DNA from: Larkinella sp. C7
GTDB lineage: Bacteria > Bacteroidota > Bacteroidia > Cytophagales > Spirosomataceae
Length of the DNA stretch: 64,000 nucleotides
Direction of reading: 5' to 3'
Assembly (NCBI RefSeq): GCF_006149005.1
Contig: NZ_VBSL01000022.1
Coordinates: 1 to 64,000, forward strand
Shown here: positions 18,356 to 26,865 of the stretch, in pieces
Layout of the letters: each line of letters begins with the position of its first letter
Position numbering within the stretch: position 1 is the stretch's first letter
The notes under the pieces: generated by a model
What the model was told of the DNA's origin: nothing
The model's input: the letters and a program-made list of their open reading frames with translations, nothing else
Databases searched by the model: none
Position numbers and translations under genes: made by a program

Positions 18356-18856
18356 ATGCCCAATTTGCTTAAAATCGGTTTGCTCGCGCTGGTTCTGGTA
18401 GTCGCCCGGCCATCGGCTTCGGTGGCTCAGTCCGGGACTACCCAGTACAAGTGTATGATCCAGATGACCAATTACATGGGAGAAAAGGCATACATCGCCG
18501 TTTCGCTTATGAACGGGAAAGGGGCTTACGAAAAAACCCTGTATGTGCTCGGTTCCGATAAAAAATGGTATCCGGATGTCAAGGAATGGTACCGGGCGCT
18601 GGGCAAAAAAACGCCGAACCTCAGTGCCATCACCGGGGCGTCGGTGGCCGGTGGTGATCGCAGCGTTATCGTGCTGGAAATCGAAAATTCGAAGCTCAAC
18701 AAAGATTACAAACTGCGGTTTGCCAGCTCCGTGGAGGACAAGCAGGATATCGCGAAAGATCTCGAAATTCCGCTCACGACGGAAGGCCTTTCCGCCAAAA
18801 GCGAGGGGACGGGCTACATTCGCTACGTTCGCTTTAGCCCCAACAGCCCCAATTAA
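18356..18856 (+). CDS. periplasmic DUF2271 protein with a flavinylation-type motif
   Basis: 166 residues with a signal peptide ending near residue 24 (SASVAQ). The mature part follows the DUF2271 pattern: GEKAYIAVSL, then a Trp/Tyr segment KWYPDVKEWYRALGK and SAITGAS (residues 90-96). ApbE attaches FMN to a Thr or Ser at the end of motifs of the kind Dxx[ST]GA[TS], and DUF2271 proteins commonly carry DGVSGAT at this place; here Ser96 would be the attachment site. Position 90 is Ser rather than the more usual Asp. Lying between the ankyrin and PepSY reductase genes, with apbE close by, it is inferred to be a covalent flavoprotein electron carrier. Flavinylation itself is not shown by sequence. 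Confidence 0.8.
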   Translation: MPNLLKIGLLALVLVVARPSASVAQSGTTQYKCMIQMTNYMGEKAYIAVSLMNGKGAYEKTLYVLGSDKKWYPDVKEWYRALGKKTPNLSAITGASVAGGDRSVIVLEIENSKLNKDYKLRFASSVEDKQDIAKDLEIPLTTEGLSAKSEGTGYIRYVRFSPNSPN

Positions 18857-18870
18857 CAGCGGCCGGATTT

Positions 18871-21069
18871 ATGACCATTTCTGTGTGGAGATACAGCCAC
18901 TTAGCGTTGGCTGTGTCTTCTTTTCTTTTGCTGGCTCTGGCGTCCGTAACGGGAATTATTCTGGCGTTCGAACCTGTATCGCAGAAAATGCAGCCGTACC
19001 GTGTCGATGCCGTTGGCGAACTTACGCTGGCACAGACGCTGCCGGTGCTCAAAAAAAGTTATGCTGAAATCAGTGAGCTGAGCGTCGACGCCAACCAGTT
19101 TGTCCAGATCAAAGGCAGCGATGCCGACGGCAAAAGCCTGACCGCTTTCGTTGATCCGCAGACGGGTAAAATCCTGGGGATTCCCAGCCCGCAAAGTGAG
19201 TTTTTCCAGTGGGTTACGGCCCTCCATCGGTCGTTGTTCCTGCACGAAGCCGGGCGGTTTTTCATCGGGTTGACCGCCTTTTTGCTGCTGCTGATTACGG
19301 TTTCCGGCACCATGCTGATTATTCAGCGTCAACGGGGTGTCAGGCGGTTTTTTACCCGGATTGTCCGGGACAATTTTGCCCAGTATTACCACGTCGTGCT
19401 GGGGCGGCTGTCGCTGATTCCGATCTTCCTCGTTGCGCTTTCGGGAACCTACCTCTCCCTGGCCAGGTTCGGTCTGGTCGGAGAAGAGAAAGTTTCTCCC
19501 CAAATTGATTTCGACGCTATCCAGGCAACACCCAAACGAAAACTAGCCGACTTTGCGGTTTTTCAGAACACCCGACTGGCGGACGTGCAAAGCCTCGAAT
19601 TCCCGTTTTCGGAAGACGTCGAAGATTACTACACGCTAAAACTCAAAGACCGGGAGCTAACGGTCAACCAGATTACCGGCGACCTCCTGAGCGAAAACCG
19701 GTATCCGACCGCCGTCCTGCTCACCAACCTCAGCCTGGATTGGCACACCGGCCGGACGAGCGCCATCTGGGCCGTCATTCTGGCCGTGGCTTCGGGAAAT
19801 ATCCTATTTTTCATCTATTCCGGTTTTGCCATTACCTGGAAAAGACGGGCCAACCGCGTTAAAAAAAACAACTATTCAGCCGACGAGAGCCGGTTTATTA
19901 TTCTGGTCGGATCGGAGAACGGCAGCACCTTCCGGTTTGCGCAGGCCATTCACCAGCAGTTACTCAGGCAGGGGGAGAAATCGTTTCTGACCGAGTTCAA
20001 TAACTACACGGTTTTTCCGAAAGCCGACTACCTGATCGCGTTGACGGCCACCTACGGGCTGGGCGATGCGCCGACCAATGCCACCCGGTTTATGAAACGG
20101 GTTGAAAAATACCCGCAACCGCACCCCGTTCGCTATTCGGTTCTCGGTTTTGGATCACACGCCTATCCCGATTTCTGCCAGTTTGCCTTTGAAGTGAATC
20201 AGTTGCTGGCCCGGCAATCGTGGGCCGTTCCGCTGGTCGATATTCATACCGTCAATGACAAGTCGCCGGCCGAGTTTGGCTTGTGGGCCGAAGCCTGGTC
20301 GCAGCAAACCAATCTGCCGATGCCGGTTTCGGCAGAATTGTTGCAGGCTCCGGCACGCCAACTTGAAACGCTGACCGTCACCAGCAACACCCAAACCGCC
20401 CAGCCCGACGGCACGTTTTTGATTCGTTTACGGAGCAAGCGTAGTCAGCGGGTTGCGTCGGGTGATCTGCTGGCCCTTTATCCCGCCAACGACCACCGCG
20501 AACGGCTGTATTCGATTGGGGTTCTGGACGACGAGATTCAATTGAGTGTCCGGCTGCAACCGGGCGGACTGGGTTCCGGCTTTTTACACGCCTTAACGCC
20601 CGGTGAGACCGTTCGCGCCCGGATTGTCAGCAACGATCATTTCCATTTTCCCGAAAAAGCCCCGGTCGTGGTCATGATTGCCAACGGCACCGGTATTGCG
20701 CCGTTTCTGGGGATGATCAGTCAGAATAAGCAGAGAACGCCTTGTCATTTGTACGCCGGTTTTCGGCAAAGTGCCTCGTTCGACCTTTACCGGGATTTTC
20801 TGGAAAAAAACCGGTCGGTGCAAAAACTCACGAAGCTTCATCTGGCATATTCGCGCGAAGGAGAAAAGCAGTATGTCAGCAACCTGATCGCCCGCGATGC
20901 TGATTTTATTGGTAATATTCTGGCTACCAATGGTGTGATTATGATTTGCGGCTCCCTTTCGATGCAAAAAGACGTCATTAATTTGCTGGAAACCATCTGC
21001 CAGACGAAAACGGGCAAAAGCGTCAGCTTCTACCAGTCGCACAGCCAGATTCTGATGGACTGTTATTGA
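18871..21069 (+). CDS. PepSY-membrane domain fused to a flavodoxin/FNR diflavin reductase
   Basis: 732 residues. The N-terminal half is a PepSY_TM membrane domain: helices near 11-33, 130-152, 180-198 and 296-322, a periplasmic PepSY region about 40-110, and membrane-edge histidines H10, H119, H125, H174 and H292 that could bind haem. The C-terminal half is cytosolic: a flavodoxin-like FMN domain from about 342 (IILVGSENGSTFRFAQAI), then a ferredoxin-reductase domain with LYSIGVLDDE (FAD side) and MIANGTGIAPFLGM (602-615, NAD(P)H side), like sulfite reductase or P450 reductase. It should move electrons from NAD(P)H across the membrane. It begins 14 bases after the DUF2271 gene. Ferric iron or ferrisiderophore reduction is the likely use, by inference. 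Confidence 0.9.
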   Translation: MTISVWRYSHLALAVSSFLLLALASVTGIILAFEPVSQKMQPYRVDAVGELTLAQTLPVLKKSYAEISELSVDANQFVQIKGSDADGKSLTAFVDPQTGKILGIPSPQSEFFQWVTALHRSLFLHEAGRFFIGLTAFLLLLITVSGTMLIIQRQRGVRRFFTRIVRDNFAQYYHVVLGRLSLIPIFLVALSGTYLSLARFGLVGEEKVSPQIDFDAIQATPKRKLADFAVFQNTRLADVQSLEFPFSEDVEDYYTLKLKDRELTVNQITGDLLSENRYPTAVLLTNLSLDWHTGRTSAIWAVILAVASGNILFFIYSGFAITWKRRANRVKKNNYSADESRFIILVGSENGSTFRFAQAIHQQLLRQGEKSFLTEFNNYTVFPKADYLIALTATYGLGDAPTNATRFMKRVEKYPQPHPVRYSVLGFGSHAYPDFCQFAFEVNQLLARQSWAVPLVDIHTVNDKSPAEFGLWAEAWSQQTNLPMPVSAELLQAPARQLETLTVTSNTQTAQPDGTFLIRLRSKRSQRVASGDLLALYPANDHRERLYSIGVLDDEIQLSVRLQPGGLGSGFLHALTPGETVRARIVSNDHFHFPEKAPVVVMIANGTGIAPFLGMISQNKQRTPCHLYAGFRQSASFDLYRDFLEKNRSVQKLTKLHLAYSREGEKQYVSNLIARDADFIGNILATNGVIMICGSLSMQKDVINLLETICQTKTGKSVSFYQSHSQILMDCY

Positions 21070-21118
21070 AGGGAGTGAAACGCTAAATAGGACGTCTTAT
21101 TGTATATATAATTAACTA

Positions 21119-21244
21119 AGCCAGGGCGGTTGGAAAGGCGAGACGGTTTTGGTCGTGGTCGATAACGAAAGCCGGATTGTCGAACACTGTGCTTTGTCCT
21201 ACAACTATTTAAGCAGCCAGTTTTACGATTCATCTGCTCAATAG
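21119..21244 (+). pseudogene. possible gene relic between the reductase and apbE
   Basis: A 41-codon open stretch with no ATG, GTG or TTG at its head begins after a TAA and ends at TAG. Its translation includes WKGETVLVVVDNESRIVEHC and LSYNYLSSQFYDSS and reads like real protein (alternating hydrophobic strand, good codon use) rather than random sequence. I do not recognise the family. It may be the C-terminal tail of a deleted gene. Confidence 0.3.
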
Positions 21245-21253
21245 ACGACCTCT

Positions 21254-22240
21254 CTACAACCGATATGCCTTCACATCCAGATTTCGGGAAGAAAAAATCC
21301 GGCCGTCATCGGTGATCAGGATGCAGCGGTAGTCGGGATACTGATTGATCAGTTTCAGGCCCGCGTCTTTTCCCAGCACCATCAGCGACGTGCTGAATCC
21401 GTTGGCGGTTTCGGCACTGGGGCCAAAAACCGTCACGCTGCACACACCCGTAGCGGGATAGCCCGTAACGGGGTTGATAATGTGCGCATACCGCTTGCCG
21501 TTGAACACCACGAACTTTTCGTAACTTCCGGAGGTCACCACGGCACTCTGCCGCAGCGGCACGATGGCGAAAACCGTATCTTTCCGGATCGGGTTGGTGA
21601 TGCCGATGGTCCAGTCGCTGCCGTCCGGCTGATTTCCCCAGGTGCTCATGTCCCCGGAACCGTTGACAATGCCGGCTTTGATCCCTTTGGCCAGCATCAG
21701 GTCGCGGCAGCGGTCGGCGGCATAGCCCTCGCCCAGCGCACCGAAGCCAATTTTCATGCCTTTCCGTTTTAAAAAAATAGTAGACCGCGCCCGATCCAGC
21801 ACGATGTTTTCATAGCCGACCTTCTCCACCGATTTCTTAACCGCTTCCGGACTGGGCATTGCCGTCATCGAACCGTCAAACTTCCAGATTCGGTCCATCG
21901 CAGCAAAACTAATGTCGAAAGCGCCTTTCGTTATTCTCGAAAACCGAAGCGCGCGCTCGGTCAGGGCAAACACTTCGGGGTCCACGCGAACCGGCGCGAT
22001 GCCAGCGTTTTTATTGACCTGCGAAATTTGAGAATCGGCTTTCCAGTCCGAAATCAGGTTCTCGATCCGCGTCACCTCGGCAATTACCACATCGATGTTG
22101 TGTTCCGCCGACAGGGAGTCCTGGGCAACAATCGTGATGTCAAACCGGCTGCCCATTAATTTGACGGTCCGTTTTCGCAGCACCTGCGCTGTAGCGCAGA
22201 ATCCTGATAAAATGAAGACGAGGAATAGGACTTGTTTCAT
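21254..22240 (-). CDS. apbE: FAD:protein FMN transferase, ApbE family
   Basis: 328-residue exported enzyme with signal peptide MKQVLFLVFILSGFCATAQ. ApbE uses FAD to attach FMN to Thr or Ser of periplasmic proteins. Family motifs are present: VKLMGSRFDITI, GFGALGEGYAADRCRDLML, KAGIVNGSGDMSTWG, HIINPVTGYPATG and the C-terminal ETANGFSTSLMVLG. In most members the last motif has Asp (ADALST), thought to bind magnesium; here it is Asn280. The gene runs toward the ankyrin-DUF2271-PepSY operon from the other side, and the DUF2271 protein with its SAITGAS motif is the obvious substrate. If Asn280 harms metal binding, activity could be altered. Confidence 0.93.
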   Translation of the reverse strand: MKQVLFLVFILSGFCATAQVLRKRTVKLMGSRFDITIVAQDSLSAEHNIDVVIAEVTRIENLISDWKADSQISQVNKNAGIAPVRVDPEVFALTERALRFSRITKGAFDISFAAMDRIWKFDGSMTAMPSPEAVKKSVEKVGYENIVLDRARSTIFLKRKGMKIGFGALGEGYAADRCRDLMLAKGIKAGIVNGSGDMSTWGNQPDGSDWTIGITNPIRKDTVFAIVPLRQSAVVTSGSYEKFVVFNGKRYAHIINPVTGYPATGVCSVTVFGPSAETANGFSTSLMVLGKDAGLKLINQYPDYRCILITDDGRIFSSRNLDVKAYRL

Positions 22241-22281
22241 ACCGCAAAAATCAGAAATCCCGCGCAGACCTGACTATTCTC

Positions 22282-22318
22282 AATGCAAAAAGGGAACCGT
22301 CGGCTCCCTTTTTGCATT
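22282..22318 (-). terminator. intrinsic terminator after the Gfo/Idh gene
   Basis: A 14-bp perfect stem (AATGCAAAAAGGGA with its complement), extended by a partly paired inner section, with A/T-rich outer arms. It sits 22 bases beyond the Gfo/Idh/MocA stop on the minus strand. Confidence 0.8.
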
Positions 22319-22339
22319 CAGATAGACTTCTTGGCGCAA

Positions 22340-23680
22340 CTAAACGGCCACCGTTTTTCCCGGAACGGCAACCGGATAAAAACCGTCCGCGTTGGGTAAC
22401 AGTTTCGGATTCGCATCCCAGGCCAGTTTTTCGGGAAACAGGTTGATGTTCGAATTCAAAGCCTCATCCCATTTCACCACTTTGCCCGAATAGGTTGCCA
22501 TCCGGCCCATGATGGCCGTCAGTGTGCTTTTTGCGCCGTTTTCGGCATCCCAGAATTTGTATTCGTTTTTGGCAATGGCCGCAAACAATTCGTCGTGTTC
22601 GATCTGGTACGGATCGCCGTCGCCTTTGCCGTTGTGGGTATAAATCGAACCGCCTTTGTGGTCTTTCAAAATGCTTTGCCGCCCGAAGGAGTCGACCCGG
22701 CCTTTGGTGCCCAGGAACGCTTCGTCCACTTTGCTGAACGTACCTTCGTAGTGGCGGCACTGGCTGTTGATCAGCGTGCCATCTTCGTAAACGTAATCGA
22801 CAATGTGGTGGTCAAAAATTTCACCGTATTCTTTTCCGGTACGCACCTGACGTCCACCGGTTCCCTGCGCAGATACGGGATAGCCCCTTTTCACCCAGTT
22901 GGCGACGTCGATGTTGTGAATGTGCTGTTCGTTGATGTGATCCCCACAGAGCCAGTTGAAGTAGTACCAGTTCCGCATCTGGTGCTCCATTTCGGTCTGG
23001 TTCGGCTGACGCGGTTTTACCCAAACGCCCCCGCTCACCCAATACACCGAACCACCGATGATGTCGCCCAGTGCGCCGTCGTGGATGCGTTTAACCATCT
23101 CGCGATAATTCGGCTGGTAATGGCGTTGCAAACCCACCACCACGTTCAGTTTTTTCTTCTTGGCTTCTTCCGCAGCCGCCAGCACCCGGCGAACGCCCGG
23201 CGCATCGGTGGCCACCGGTTTTTCCATGAAGATGTGTTTGTTTTGCTTCACAGCTTCCTCAAACATCATCGGCCGGAAACCCGGAGGAGTTGCCAGAATC
23301 ACGACATCCGCCAGGGGGATGGCTTTTTGATACGCGTCGAATCCGACAAACTTGCGTTCTTCCGGAACATCGACCCGCTTGGTCAGCTCTGGATTTTGAG
23401 TCAGGCTTTTATACGCGCCGTCCAACCGATCGCGGAACGCGTCGGCCATCGCCACGATCTTTACATTCTGCTTGGACTTCAGGGCCTGAAGCGCAGCACC
23501 GGTTCCCCGTCCACCGCAGCCAATGAGTGCCACTTTGATGGTATCATCGGCCGAGCTATGGAAGCCATAGGAAGATGCAAAAGAAGGCAATGTAGTCAAC
23601 AGGGCACCGCCTGTGAGCAGGCCGGATTGTTTCAGAAAATCCCGGCGGCCGGCGTCCCGGCGGTTTGATTCGTTTGACAT
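22340..23680 (-). CDS. Tat-exported Gfo/Idh/MocA-family oxidoreductase
   Basis: 446 residues from the ATG at 23680; a TTG three codons upstream is less likely. It opens with a Tat signal (RRDFLKQSGLLTGGALLTT), then the NAD(P)-binding Rossmann fold (VALIGCGGRGTGAALQALKS) and the family's EKP motif (FMEKPVATDAPGVRR). The C-terminal half has the usual substrate-binding sheet with HIHNIDVANW. Members oxidise or rearrange sugars and inositols with NAD(P)(H); exported ones usually bring a tightly bound cofactor. The formylglycine-enzyme-like gene lies 66 bases upstream on the same strand, a pairing common in Cytophagales. The substrate is unknown. Confidence 0.92.
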   Translation of the reverse strand: MSNESNRRDAGRRDFLKQSGLLTGGALLTTLPSFASSYGFHSSADDTIKVALIGCGGRGTGAALQALKSKQNVKIVAMADAFRDRLDGAYKSLTQNPELTKRVDVPEERKFVGFDAYQKAIPLADVVILATPPGFRPMMFEEAVKQNKHIFMEKPVATDAPGVRRVLAAAEEAKKKKLNVVVGLQRHYQPNYREMVKRIHDGALGDIIGGSVYWVSGGVWVKPRQPNQTEMEHQMRNWYYFNWLCGDHINEQHIHNIDVANWVKRGYPVSAQGTGGRQVRTGKEYGEIFDHHIVDYVYEDGTLINSQCRHYEGTFSKVDEAFLGTKGRVDSFGRQSILKDHKGGSIYTHNGKGDGDPYQIEHDELFAAIAKNEYKFWDAENGAKSTLTAIMGRMATYSGKVVKWDEALNSNINLFPEKLAWDANPKLLPNADGFYPVAVPGKTVAV

Positions 23681-23746
23681 AAGGAACAAGGTTTAGAAAT
23701 AAGATGAATAGCGTCTACTAACAGGTATTCTACAAGCAACTGGCAA

Positions 23747-24742
23747 TCAATACTCCTCAATCAACGGCGGGTTGTAATACGCCTTAATTTCTTCTTCTGA
23801 CGGTTTTTTAGCCGGGCGAACCACCCGGAAACCAACAAACGACGCACTCGTCAGCCACCACTCGCTTTTGGGAGCCTGCGGGTCGAGCATTTTCCACGAG
23901 GCATTGGACGGCGTCCGGGCGGCTGAGCGCAACACGGGCGCATCATCGTCCCACGAGCCACCCCGCACGGCATTCGGATAAAGCTCCGTCACTTTGGCAT
24001 ACGGCTCCTTCACTTCGCCTTTCGCTTTTTTGGCGTAATAATCCGGGTAATACTGGTCGAGCGTCCACTCCATCACGTTGCCGTGCATGTCGTGCAATCC
24101 CCACGGATTCGGTTTCTTCTTCCCAACTTGCTTATACGAACCGTCACTGTTGCCGGTAAACCAGGCGTATTCGCCCAATTGTTTGGCATCGGCACCGAAC
24201 GAATACGGTGTTTTGGTGCCCGCGCGGCAGGCATATTCCCACTCGGCTTCGGTGGGCAGACGATAGAAAACGCCGGTTTTGGCGTACAGCCACGCACAGA
24301 AATGAATGGCCGAATATTGCGTCATGTTGATGGCCGGATACCCCTCCCGACCCATTCCGAACGACATATCCACGTACGGTGGACTTGGTCGCGTAGCGGC
24401 ATCGGTTTTAGCTAAGTCGAAACCGGGCGTCCGGTTTGCCATTTCTTTTTCCATGTTTTTGAAAGCAAACAGATCGAACAGATCCCAGGTCACTTCCATC
24501 TTTCCCATCCAGAACGGCTCGATCGTCACTTTGTGCTGCGGCCCTTCATCGGGTTTGCGGCCTTTTTCAGCCGCCGGACTTCCCATCATAAATTCCCCGC
24601 CCGGAATCGCCACCAGATCATAGACCTGGGTGCTGCCCGGAATGGGTTGGGTATAGGATTTGGTTACATCGTCGGTTACCTGGGCCAGACTGCTCGCTGA
24701 GATTACACACGCGACACCGAACAGAGCAATGATTTTTTGCAT
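23747..24742 (-). CDS. exported SUMF1/formylglycine-generating-enzyme-family protein
   Basis: 331 residues with a signal peptide (MQKIIALFGVACVISASSLAQ). The fold shows at both ends: IPGGEFMMGSPAAEKGRKPD and FWMGKMEVTWDLF near the N-terminus, then LPTEAEWEYACRAGTKTPYS, WGLHDMHGNVMEWTLDQYY, AVRGGSWDDDAPVLRSAART and a closing FVGFRVVR. Formylglycine-generating enzymes oxidise a sulfatase Cys, but this large family also includes proteins of other function such as ergothioneine-type synthases and C-type-lectin-like binders. No catalytic copper-binding Cys pair was identified and no sulfatase lies next to it, so only the fold is called. Confidence 0.88.
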   Translation of the reverse strand: MQKIIALFGVACVISASSLAQVTDDVTKSYTQPIPGSTQVYDLVAIPGGEFMMGSPAAEKGRKPDEGPQHKVTIEPFWMGKMEVTWDLFDLFAFKNMEKEMANRTPGFDLAKTDAATRPSPPYVDMSFGMGREGYPAINMTQYSAIHFCAWLYAKTGVFYRLPTEAEWEYACRAGTKTPYSFGADAKQLGEYAWFTGNSDGSYKQVGKKKPNPWGLHDMHGNVMEWTLDQYYPDYYAKKAKGEVKEPYAKVTELYPNAVRGGSWDDDAPVLRSAARTPSNASWKMLDPQAPKSEWWLTSASFVGFRVVRPAKKPSEEEIKAYYNPPLIEEY

Positions 24743-24862
24743 GAATGGGGTAATGAATTAAGCTCTAAAATGTATAAAGAAAACCAGAGCGGAAATTTAC
24801 CACTTTTAGATTGGAAATTCTACCATACAGCGGCTTGTCTCATGCAATCATCAAACGAGACA

Positions 24863-24925
24863 GGAACACGGATGCAACGGATTGAACAGATTGGTACCGA
24901 TAAAATCCGTTTAATCCGCGTTCCC
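24863..24925. repeat. imperfect inverted repeat of ACGGATT-type words
   Basis: GGAACACGGATGCAACGGATT on the left is mirrored by the complement of AATCCGTTTAATCCGCGTTCC on the right, with several mismatches. Each arm contains two copies of a CGGAT word. It lies in the gap before the ABC-F gene and ends 38 bases short of the -7 box. Confidence 0.55.
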
Positions 24926-24963
24926 ATCGCGTAGTTTACTTCGGCGATCCGGTTCAGGATGCG

Positions 24964-24971
24964 TATCTTTG
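24964..24971 (+). promoter_or_regulatory. candidate -7 box (TATCTTTG) before the ABC-F gene
   Basis: TATCTTTG fits TAnnTTTG and ends 6 bases before the ATG at 24978. Transcription from it would start at or just before the start codon, giving a very short leader or a leaderless message. It also argues against the in-frame TTG start at 24969, which falls inside the box. Confidence 0.45.
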
Positions 24972-24977
24972 CGGACA

Positions 24978-26861
24978 ATGAATTATCTATCAGCAGAAAA
25001 TCTCTCCAAATCCTTCGGCGACAAATGGTTATTCCGCAATGTAACGTTCGGAATGAGCCGGGGGGATAAAGTCGCCATCGTTGGTGCCAACGGTACGGGC
25101 AAATCTACCTTATTATCCATTCTGGCCGGGTTGATGCCTTCCGACGAAGGACTGGTCAGCATCCGAAAAGACATCACCGTCGGTTTTCTGGAACAGCAGC
25201 CCCAACTGGATGATAATTTGACCGTGATGGAAGTCGTTTTAACCGGCAACAATCCGGCTTTGCTGGCGATTGAACAGTATGAAAAAGCCCTGCTGTCCGA
25301 GAATCACGACGCACTCGACCGGGCCATGCAGCAAATGGACACACTCCAGGCCTGGGATTATGAAACGCAGTTGAAGCAGATTCTGGGGCAATTGGGCATT
25401 CACGATGTGACGCAGCGGGTTTCAACGCTCTCGGGTGGTCAACGCAAACGGGTGGCGATGGCGCAGGTGCTGATCGAAGCCCCGGATCTGCTGATCATGG
25501 ATGAACCGACCAACCACCTCGATCTGGAAACCATCGAGTGGCTGGAAAACTTTTTATCGACCAACAACTCCACGCTCCTGCTGGTGTCGCACGACCGGTA
25601 TTTTCTGGACCGGGTTTGCAACCAGATTGTCGAACTCGACCAGCAAACGCTGTTCAGTTACAAAGGCAATTACGCCTATTACCTGGAAAAAAAGGCCGAG
25701 CGGCAGGCGATTCTGGCGGCTGAGGTCGACAAGGCGAAAAACCTTTTCCGGCGCGAACTCGACTGGATGCGCCGGCAACCCAAAGCCCGCGGCACCAAAG
25801 CGCAATACCGGGTCGATGCGTTCGATGAGGTGAACGCCAAAGCGCACACCAAACTGGGCAACGACCAACTGGAGCTGAACATTCGTACGGCGCGGCTGGG
25901 CAGCAAAATCATCGAAATGGAAAACGTCAGCAAACGCTTTGGCGAAAAAGTGTTGCTCGACCATTTTACGTATACCTTCCGGCGGAACGACCGCATCGGC
26001 ATCATCGGGAAGAACGGAATGGGTAAAACCACCCTGCTGAACATGATTACGGGCGAACTCCGCCCCGATTCAGGCATCATCAGCACCGGCGGAACCGTCA
26101 AAATTGGCTATTACACGCAATCGGATCTGGTTTTGCCCGACAACCAGCGGGTAATTGATGTGGTGCAGGACGTTGCCGAAGTCATGAAACTGGGAACGGG
26201 CGAAACCGTGACGGCTTCACAGTTTTTGCAGCATTTCCTGTTCGACCGCAACAAACAGTACGATTACGTCCACAAACTGTCGGGCGGTGAAAAACGGCGG
26301 CTGCAGTTGTTGCTGGTGCTGGTGCAGAACCCCAACTTCCTGATTCTGGATGAGCCAACCAACGACCTGGACATCACGACGCTCAATGTACTGGAAGAAT
26401 TTCTGCTGAATTTTCCCGGCTGCATACTGCTCGTATCCCACGACCGTTATTTCATGGATCGGCTGATCGATCACGCCTTTATTTTTGAAGGCAACGGTAA
26501 AATCAGCGACTTTCCGGGAAATTACACCGATTACCGCGAACGGAAAGCCAGTCAGCCCGCCGATCGGAAAACCGCCGACAAGCCAAAGACTGCACCAACC
26601 GTCTCAGTTCCAGAAAGTAAATCCGTTGCGCCGGTGACGGAAACCAAGCGAAAACTGTCTTTCAAAGAACAGCGGGAATATGAAACGTTAGAAAAAGAAA
26701 TTGAGGAACTGGAACAACGAAAAAGCGGTTTATTGGATCAACTGAATACCGGTTCCGGAAGTCACGAAGAGCTGACATCCTGGGCCCGGCAAATTGAGCA
26801 AATCGAACAGGAAATTTCCCTAAAATCCGACCGCTGGCTTGAGCTGGCGGACTATCTATAA
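24978..26861 (+). CDS. ABC-F family ATPase (Uup-like)
   Basis: 627 residues from the ATG at 24978. Two ABC cassettes and no membrane helices: Walker A GANGTGKSTLL and GKNGMGKTTLL, signatures LSGGQRKRVAMAQ and LSGGEKRRLQLLL, Walker B LLIMDEPTNHLDL and FLILDEPTNDLDI. The arginine-rich linker between them and the Lys/Glu-rich C-terminal coiled coil (LSFKEQREYETLEKEIEELE) are as in Uup. ABC-F proteins act on ribosomes; Uup is also tied to transposon excision and assembly stress. Nothing in the neighbourhood points to antibiotic resistance. Confidence 0.92.
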   Translation: MNYLSAENLSKSFGDKWLFRNVTFGMSRGDKVAIVGANGTGKSTLLSILAGLMPSDEGLVSIRKDITVGFLEQQPQLDDNLTVMEVVLTGNNPALLAIEQYEKALLSENHDALDRAMQQMDTLQAWDYETQLKQILGQLGIHDVTQRVSTLSGGQRKRVAMAQVLIEAPDLLIMDEPTNHLDLETIEWLENFLSTNNSTLLLVSHDRYFLDRVCNQIVELDQQTLFSYKGNYAYYLEKKAERQAILAAEVDKAKNLFRRELDWMRRQPKARGTKAQYRVDAFDEVNAKAHTKLGNDQLELNIRTARLGSKIIEMENVSKRFGEKVLLDHFTYTFRRNDRIGIIGKNGMGKTTLLNMITGELRPDSGIISTGGTVKIGYYTQSDLVLPDNQRVIDVVQDVAEVMKLGTGETVTASQFLQHFLFDRNKQYDYVHKLSGGEKRRLQLLLVLVQNPNFLILDEPTNDLDITTLNVLEEFLLNFPGCILLVSHDRYFMDRLIDHAFIFEGNGKISDFPGNYTDYRERKASQPADRKTADKPKTAPTVSVPESKSVAPVTETKRKLSFKEQREYETLEKEIEELEQRKSGLLDQLNTGSGSHEELTSWARQIEQIEQEISLKSDRWLELADYL

Positions 26862-26865
26862 TTTT

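Noticed and set aside
22595-23668. 357-codon plus-strand frame opposite the Gfo/Idh gene
   Set aside because: The minus-strand protein has all family motifs; the opposite frame has none and a shadow-like composition.
24969-24977. TTG start giving a 630-residue ABC-F protein
   Set aside because: The TTG overlaps the TATCTTTG -7 box, and the ATG at 24978 begins the conserved sequence.
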